A stretch of DNA of 10,881 bases from Bacteroidia bacterium (lineage in GTDB: Bacteria; Bacteroidota; Bacteroidia; Flavobacteriales; Flavobacteriaceae): contig JAUICT010000036.1 of the NCBI GenBank assembly GCA_030429325.1, positions 1 to 10,881 on the forward strand, read 5' to 3'. Under the pieces are notes generated by a model. The model worked only from the letters and a program-made list of their open reading frames with translations, did no database searches and was not told the origin of the DNA. Below, one piece after another: positions 1-5,800 of this stretch. Within the stretch, counting starts at the first letter, position 1; each line of letters opens with the position of its first letter. The position numbers and the translations under genes are program-made.

Positions 1-101
1 AGATCGTGGCACATGTAGCTCTGAACGTCCTTACCAACTATTTCAACAACACTGCCGACACGGATATCGATTTTCCAGTTGTGGAGGCACAAACTGTTTA
101 A
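1..101 (+). CDS. Carboxymuconolactone decarboxylase / AhpD-family protein, C-terminal end only
   Basis: The window opens inside a reading frame (codons in phase with position 3) that runs to TAA at 99-101. The last 32 residues contain AHVALNVLTNYFNN and DTDIDFP. This matches the conserved C-terminus of carboxymuconolactone decarboxylase-like/AhpD-fold proteins, small helical proteins that often act as peroxidase-like or decarboxylating enzymes. The catalytic CxxC region, if present, would lie upstream of the window, so the exact activity cannot be judged. The next gene starts 28 bases downstream, close enough for co-transcription. The family call rests on a short but characteristic tail. Confidence 0.72.
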   Translation, partial: IVAHVALNVLTNYFNNTADTDIDFPVVEAQTV

Positions 102-129
102 TCACGCAATACAAATAAAAGCAAGAATC

Positions 130-597
130 ATGAAAACAATTAAAAATGTAATTCTATTGGGATTGGCCCTTGTATGGGGAGCCCTTGCCCAAGCACAGAT
201 TGATCCCGTAAACAAAGACGGAGTAGCCATTGGTGGATACGATGTGGTATCCTATTTCTCTGGAAAGGCCAAAAAAGGAACCAAGGCACATGCGGCCAAG
301 CACGATGGGGTAACCTATTATTTTGCCAGTAAGGTCAATAAGAATGCCTTTGCCAAATCGCCCAGCAATTATTTACCCCAGTTTGATGGGTATTGTGCAT
401 GGGGTGTTGGCGCCAAGGAAGCCAAGTTTCCCATAAACCCGGAGACTTATGACATTGTTGATGGAAAACTCTACCTGTTTTACAACGGAGATTTTAACGG
501 AGAGCCTTTCAACGCCTTACCCGATTGGAAAGATCGTACCGCCGAATTGAAAAAAGCGGCACATGCCAACTGGCCTAAGGTCAAAAACAGTAAGTAA
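130..597 (+). CDS. Exported YHS domain-containing protein
   Basis: This is a 155-residue protein. Residues 1-22 form a signal peptide (basic MKTIK, hydrophobic core, ALAQA before Gln23), so it is exported to the periplasm or beyond. The rest is a compact YHS-type domain: DPVNKDGVAIGGYDVVSYF at about 25-43, a YYFAS strand at about 63-67, and a YLPQFDGYCAWGV segment with Cys89 at about 81-93. YHS domains are small, often metal- or redox-associated modules found in copper proteins, but no enzymatic role is established for this stand-alone form. I chose the ATG at 130 over an upstream in-frame ATG at 79 because 79 lies inside the preceding gene and would bury the signal peptide. It follows the AhpD-like gene by 28 bases, and an intrinsic terminator follows directly. 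Confidence 0.88.
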   Translation: MKTIKNVILLGLALVWGALAQAQIDPVNKDGVAIGGYDVVSYFSGKAKKGTKAHAAKHDGVTYYFASKVNKNAFAKSPSNYLPQFDGYCAWGVGAKEAKFPINPETYDIVDGKLYLFYNGDFNGEPFNALPDWKDRTAELKKAAHANWPKVKNSK

Positions 598-603
598 TGC
601 AAA

Positions 604-640
604 GGGGCAGGTCAAAATTTATTTGCCTGCCCTTTTTTTT
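604..640 (+). terminator. Intrinsic terminator after the YHS gene
   Basis: GGGCAGG (605-611) pairs perfectly with CCTGCCC (626-632). Inside it, CAAA (613-616) pairs with TTTG (622-625) across one bulged T. The stem is followed at once by eight T residues (633-640). This is a textbook Rho-independent terminator, 7 bases past the YHS stop codon. It ends only 12 bases before the next start codon. Confidence 0.9.
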
Positions 641-652
641 GAACAAACCACA

Positions 653-1075
653 ATGAAAATGATCATAGAACAAAAATATCCGTTGCCTCCCTTTACCGAG
701 GAAACGGCCCAAGAAAAAGTACAGTTGGCAGAAGACGCCTGGAATAGCCAAGACCCAGAAAAAGTGGCCAAGGCCTACACGGTGGACACCGAATGGCGCA
801 ATCGCTCACAATTTATAAACGGTCGGAAGGAAGTAATTGCCTTTTTAAGCGACAAATGGAAAAAGGAGAAAAATTACAAACTGAAAAAGGAGCTTTGGGC
901 TTTTGGCGACAACCGTATTGCGGTGCGGTTTGAGTACGAGTACCAGAATGACCAAGGACAATGGTTCAGGGCGTATGGCAATGAAAACTGGGAATTTAAC
1001 GAGCATGGATTGATGCAGAGACGTTATGCCAGCATCAACGACCTGCAGATAACCGAAACCGAACGACGCTTATAG
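653..1075 (+). CDS. DUF1348 / nuclear transport factor 2-like protein
   Basis: This 140-residue protein has no signal peptide, so it is cytoplasmic. Nearly the whole length matches the DUF1348 branch of the NTF2-like (SnoaL-type cone) fold: PPFTEETAQEKVQLAEDAWN at about 12-31, AYTVDTEWRNRSQF with a GR turn at about 41-58, FLSDKWKKE at about 64-72, ELWAFGDNRIAVRFEYE at about 80-96, and GNENWEFNEHGLMQRRYASIND at about 109-130. Members are small single-domain proteins of unknown substrate. The start at 653 is preferred because the upstream open stretch (from 563) overlaps the YHS gene and the terminator; ATG 659 is a possible alternative. The odd point is the promoter: the terminator T-tract ends 12 bases before the ATG, so initiation must lie inside the YHS gene or hairpin, or the gene depends on read-through. 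Confidence 0.88.
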   Translation: MKMIIEQKYPLPPFTEETAQEKVQLAEDAWNSQDPEKVAKAYTVDTEWRNRSQFINGRKEVIAFLSDKWKKEKNYKLKKELWAFGDNRIAVRFEYEYQNDQGQWFRAYGNENWEFNEHGLMQRRYASINDLQITETERRL

Positions 1076-1089
1076 TCAATCAAGGTTGG

Positions 1090-1187
1090 TCAGGTCGAGC
1101 GCAGTCGAGACCTTGTTTAAGCAGTTAAGACTGAAGACTTCTCGACAGCTCCTTCGACTGCGCTCAGGATGACAGCTCGAAGTGACA
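1090..1187. repeat. Intergenic flavobacterial-type repeat with inverted arms
   Basis: GAGCGCAGTCGA (1097-1108) is the exact reverse complement of TCGACTGCGCTC (1154-1165). A nested pair, GTCGAGA (1104-1110) and TCTCGAC (1140-1146), competes with it. The right arm continues as AGGATGACA, followed by CTCGAAGTGACA (1176-1187), which looks like part of a second degenerate copy. From general knowledge, the pattern of a cTCGACTGCGCTC core next to a GTGACA or GATGACA end is scattered between genes in many Flavobacteriaceae genomes. It fills most of the 135-base gap before the AraC-family gene. Its function is unknown; transcription of the region could form a hairpin. Confidence 0.75.
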
Positions 1188-1210
1188 TATTCAATTTATA
1201 AACTCAAAAA

Positions 1211-2092
1211 ATGGACATCTACAACACCAACACACTCATTAACGAACAGACGGGGAACCTTGCTTTTAAACTATCCAGCTTTGAGGACGATTGCCAGTTC
1301 TGTTCGCTAAACCGATTCAATTACTATTCCTTAATCTGGATAAAAGAGGGGAACGGCACCGCCCAGATAGATTTTGCGGAGTTCGATTTTACGGCAGGCA
1401 CCCTGTTTGCCCTAACGCCCTATCAACCCTTTACCCTCAAGGAAAAGGATAAATTGGAGGGTGTGGTGTTGAATTTCCATCCTGATTTTTTCTGCATCCA
1501 CAAGCATCATGAGCAAGTTGCGTGCAATGGGGTGCTTTTCAATAATATTTACAGTCCGCCATATTTTTGTGTGGATGATGACACCCGAAGGGAGTTTGAA
1601 ATGATCCTTTCGCAAATGAAATCCGAAGTACAGAAAGCGGATTTGGCCCAATACGAGCTATTGGTCTCCTACCTGAAGATATTCTTGATTACGGCTTCAC
1701 GGGCCAAGGCCAAGCAACAACCGGAATCGTTACAAGATACCCCCGATGAAAAAGAACCCTTTATCCTTCAAAAATTGAAGGACCTTATCGAGACCCACTT
1801 CAAGAGCAAACACTCTGCAGGGGAGTATGCAGATATGCTGAACATAAGTCCAAAGGCGTTGGCCAAGATGACCAAGAACCACTTTAACAAGACCATGACC
1901 AACCTTATTTCGGAACGCATTGTCATTGAAGCCAAGCGTGAGCTATACCTCACCGATAAATCCGTCAAGGAAATTGCCTATGATCTAGGGTATGATGATG
2001 AGCACTATTTTAGTCGGTTTTTTAAGAACAATGCCAATATATCCCCAAAAATGTATAGAGATACCGTAGGTTTTGCACGAGCCATGGCCTAA
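1211..2092 (+). CDS. AraC-family transcriptional regulator
   Basis: This is a 293-residue cytoplasmic DNA-binding protein. Residues about 1-160 form a beta-rich, cupin-like sensor region (for example LIWIKEGNGTAQIDFAEFDF at about 41-60), typical of AraC regulators that bind a small ligand. Residues about 184-285 form the AraC/XylS double helix-turn-helix: first helix pair around SAGEYADMLNISPKALAKMTK (about 202-222), second around SVKEIAYDLGYDDEHYFSRFFKNN (about 251-274). The GYDDEHYFSRFFK block is the family signature, here with D where S/N is more usual. The ligand and target genes cannot be read from the sequence. A YdeI-like gene starts 20 bases downstream and is probably co-transcribed. 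The repeat-containing gap upstream would have to hold the promoter; I see no clear Bacteroidota -33/-7 pair there. Confidence 0.95.
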   Translation: MDIYNTNTLINEQTGNLAFKLSSFEDDCQFCSLNRFNYYSLIWIKEGNGTAQIDFAEFDFTAGTLFALTPYQPFTLKEKDKLEGVVLNFHPDFFCIHKHHEQVACNGVLFNNIYSPPYFCVDDDTRREFEMILSQMKSEVQKADLAQYELLVSYLKIFLITASRAKAKQQPESLQDTPDEKEPFILQKLKDLIETHFKSKHSAGEYADMLNISPKALAKMTKNHFNKTMTNLISERIVIEAKRELYLTDKSVKEIAYDLGYDDEHYFSRFFKNNANISPKMYRDTVGFARAMA

Positions 2093-2112
2093 GATTTGGT
2101 ATATTGCGCAGC

Positions 2113-2694
2113 ATGAATACAAAAGTCGATTTCTTTTTTGAGAAAGATACCCCATGGCAATCAGCGTACAAGCAATTACGGAAAATTATCTTGGATTGTG
2201 GGTTGATTGAAGAGCTGAAGTGGGGCGTTCCGTGCTACACCCATAAAGGCAAGAACGTGGTGTTGATCCATGGGTTTAAGGACTATTGTGCACTGTTGTT
2301 CCATAAAGGCGCACTGTTGAAGGACACTGAAGGAATTCTTGTCCAACAAACCGAAAACGTACAATCCGCACGGCAGATTCGGTTTACGGGAGAAGCACAG
2401 ATCCAAGAAATGGAACCTATCCTAAAAACCTATCTGTACGAAGCCATTGAAGTGGAAAAAGCTGGCTTACAGGTAAAGCTGAAAAAAACCTCAGAGTTTG
2501 AAATGCCCGAAGAGCTTCAAACCAAACTGGACACGGATACCGAATTCAAAACTGCTTTTGAAGCCCTCACCCCAGGGCGACAAAGAGGTTATATGCTCTA
2601 TTTTTCCCAACCCAAACAGTCCAAGACCCGCATATCCCGGATTGAAAAAAGTTTTCCAAAAATCTTGGACGGCAAGGGGTATAATGAGCGGTAG
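2113..2694 (+). CDS. YdeI/OmpD-associated family protein (DUF1801 plus OmdA-like C-terminus)
   Basis: This 193-residue soluble protein has two parts. Residues about 12-110 resemble the DUF1801 fold (LRKIILDCGLIEELKWGVPCYTHKGKNV, then FKDYCALLFHKGALLKD). Residues about 130-190 are the YdeI/OmdA-like tail, recognisable by ELQTKLDTDTEFKTAFEALTPGRQRGYMLYF and the basic QSKTRISRIEKSFPKILDGKG motif. Related proteins are annotated as bacteriocin-protection or OmpD-associated, but the molecular function is not known. ATG 2113 is preferred; a TTG three codons upstream (2104) is possible but less likely. It lies 20 bases after the AraC-family gene on the same strand, which fits an operon. No terminator is visible after it. 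Confidence 0.87.
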   Translation: MNTKVDFFFEKDTPWQSAYKQLRKIILDCGLIEELKWGVPCYTHKGKNVVLIHGFKDYCALLFHKGALLKDTEGILVQQTENVQSARQIRFTGEAQIQEMEPILKTYLYEAIEVEKAGLQVKLKKTSEFEMPEELQTKLDTDTEFKTAFEALTPGRQRGYMLYFSQPKQSKTRISRIEKSFPKILDGKGYNER

Positions 2695-2732
2695 TACTAA
2701 AAGAAATGAGATGTGCGCTTTTGTAAGAAAAA

Positions 2733-2801
2733 GCTAACATTATATCGATTAATTCTTTGAGGTTACAAGGACAAAGTTTATGTTAGCGGCTTTATAACCT
2801 C
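2733..2801 (+). promoter_or_regulatory. Interleaved inverted repeats in the leader of the large surface-protein gene
   Basis: Arm A, GCTAACAT (2733-2740), is the reverse complement of ATGTTAGC (2780-2787). Arm B, GAGGTTA (2759-2765), is the reverse complement of TAACCTC (2795-2801), with a possible added U-G pair (2758/2802). The order is A, B, A', B', the arrangement of an H-type pseudoknot or of two mutually exclusive stems. B' ends 2 bases before the ATG at 2804. The arms are seen in the sequence; folding and regulation are inference. The rest of the 109-base gap holds no match I trust to the TAnnTTTG-type promoter box. Confidence 0.4.
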
Positions 2802-2803
2802 GC

Positions 2804-5800
2804 ATGAAAAAAAACTACTTTTTGGCTCTTTTGAGCTTTCTTCCTTTTCTTTTATCGGCCCAAACAGAATTCATCACCACTTGGAAAACAGATAATCTAG
2901 GTGCTTCAGGGGATAACCAGATCACTATACCAACTTTTCCCGGAGAGACCTATAACTATTCTGTGGATTGGGGGGATGGTACTTCGGATGTTAACGTGAC
3001 TGGAGACATAACACACACGTACGCAGTATCAGGGACTTACACGGTTAGTATAGAAGGACAATTTCCCAGAATCTATTTTAATGACTTTACATTTGGATTC
3101 GACACATTTACTGGGGATGAGCATAAACTTTTAACTATCGAACAATGGGGGGCCATTGAATGGACTTCCATGGAGGGTGCCTTCGCTGGATGTTTTTATA
3201 TGGATGTCACTGCTTTAGATACCCCGGACCTTACCAATGTGACTAGCTTGGAGAGTATGTTCTATGACTGTTTGCGTATGGAAGGCAATGAAAGTTTCAA
3301 TAATTGGAATACTACTTCAATAACCAACATGTATTCCATGTTTTCAAATACTTCATTCCATCAGAACATATCAAATTGGAATGTAAGCAATGTCACCAAT
3401 ATGGCATTCATGTTTCAAAGCTGTAATTTCAATGAGAACATTAACAATTGGAATGTGGGCAGTGTAACCAATATGTCATCTATGTTTGCCAGTGGAATCT
3501 TTAACCAACCTCTTTCAGATTGGGACGTTGGGAATGTTACGGATATGAGTTCGATGTTTGCAAGCACTTATTTCAATCAAGACATTTCACAATGGAACGT
3601 GGAAAATGTAACCACAATGAACAGAATGTTTGGGCAATCACAATTTGACCAGGATATAAGTGCTTGGAATGTGGCCAAAGTCAATGATATGGCATTTATG
3701 TTCGATGATTCTGACTTGTCAGACGCAAACTATGACAATATTTTGTTGGGATGGAGTCAATTGACACTTCTACAAAATGGTGTGTTTTTTGGAGCCAATA
3801 AGAATCAGTATTGCACATCGGAAATAGCAAGACAAAGGTTGATTGGGGATTATGGCTGGGTCATCTTGGATTATGGAAAGAATTGTGAGGAAAGCCGACC
3901 TTTCATAACGACTTGGAAAACCGATAATCCTGGACCGTCCGAGGACAATCAAATAACTATTCCAACGAACCCAAGGGAGCATTATGATTACCATGTGGAT
4001 TGGGGAGATGGGACGACCGACCAAGGGGTAACGGGAGACATTACCCACAACTATGACTCTCCGGGGGTATACACGGTGAAGATTTCGGGGAAATTTCCTG
4101 GACTGTTTTTTAACGGATCAACCAATATTTATTCTATAGCTCCCAAATTTTCAGACGATCAAAAGATATTGTCCATTGATCAGTGGGGCACTACAAGATG
4201 GCATTTTGTAAACTTTGCATTTGCGGGTTGTTCCAATTTGGACGTTAAGGCCAACGATATTCCAGACTTATCCAGAATACAATGGGGATTTGCGGGTATG
4301 TTTTTGGAATGTTCCTCATTAATGGGGAATAGTTCTATGAACCAATGGGATGTTAGTGAAGTTGACGATATGTCTTATATGTTTTTGGATGCAGAAAATT
4401 TTGATCAAGCCTTGGATAAATGGAATGTAGGTCAGGTTCGGTACATGGATCGCTTTTTGGACAATTCAGGCATCAGTATAAGAAACTATGATAAAACCTT
4501 AATGGGATGGGAGCAATTACCCACCTTGCAAAATGGGGTAGCCCTAAATGCCAATGTTGCCCAGTTTTGTATTTCGGAAACAGAAAGACAAAGTATTATA
4601 GATAACTATGGCTGGACTTTTGACGATGCAGGAAAGGCACCTGATGGTTGCGAGGATTACCAAGCATTTATCACCACTTGGAAAACAGATAATCAAGGTG
4701 CTTCAGGGGATAACCAGATCACTATACCAACTTTTCCCGGAGAGACCTATAATTACTCTGTGGATTGGGGGGATGGTACACACGATATCAATGTTACTGG
4801 GGATATTACGCATACTTATACCAGCCCTGGCACATATGAGGTTTCCATTACAGGACAATTTCCACGCATATATTTTAATTTTTTCCCAGAAAACGACGCA
4901 AAGGATTATCAAAAATTGTTGACAGTCAAGCAGTGGGGTAATATCCAGTGGACTTCCATGGCAGATGCATTTGCCAGATGTGCCAATCTTAACATTGCTG
5001 CTACTGATATCCCTGATCTGTCCATTGTGGAAGATATGACCTATATGTTCCGGGGGTGTACCAATCTTGTGGGTAATTCCAGTTTTTCGCAATGGGACGT
5101 TTCCAACGTAAGGGGTATGTTCGGTGTTTTTTTCGATGCCTCTTCATTCAATATTGATATTGGAAATTGGAATGTTTCCAATGTTACTGATATGGGCGCT
5201 ATGTTCGCAGGGGCCTCATCATTTGATCAAGATATAGGGAGATGGGACGTTTCCAATGTGACTCGTATGGTGAATTTATTCAGTGGTGCCCTAGCATTTA
5301 ATCAGGACATTGGGGACTGGAATGTGGCAAATGTTGAAGATATGGCTTATATGTTCAGGAGTGCCAATAGTTTTGATCAAGATATTTCTGGTTGGGATGT
5401 CTCCAAGGTGTATAGGATGGAAGGCATGTTCATGGGAAATCAGATTTTCAACAAAAGTATCTATGGTTGGAATGTTTCAAATGTAAGTAATATGGCGGTC
5501 ATGTTCTTTGGTGCTTCCCTTTTTAACCAAGATATTGGTGGATGGGATGTTTCCAGTGTAACGGATATGGGGGCGATGTTTCAAGAAGCTTTCAATTTTA
5601 ATCAAAATCTAGGCAATTGGAACGTCTCCAATGTAACCAATATGAAAAGGATGTTCCTCGGCGCTCCGTTGTCTGCCAACAACTATGACAGTTTATTGAT
5701 TGGTTGGAGTAATTTATCGAGTCTCCAGAGTAATGTTGTTTTTGATGCTGAGATCAGTAAATATTGTAGTGCTTCCGCTGCTCGCCAATCCATTATTGAT

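Noticed and set aside
563..652. Longer DUF1348 frame starting at 563
   Set aside because: It would overlap the end of the YHS gene and translate through the terminator hairpin; the conserved domain starts after ATG 653.
2695..2803. Bacteroidota -33/-7 promoter for the large operon
   Set aside because: ATTCTTTG at 2752-2759 is near the TAnnTTTG box but lacks the TA and has no TTG at a proper distance, so I do not call it.
4703..5092. Minus-strand open frame of 129 residues inside the surface-protein gene
   Set aside because: It is an antisense shadow of repeat-rich coding DNA; similar antisense frames recur at equivalent places and have no recognisable domain or start context.
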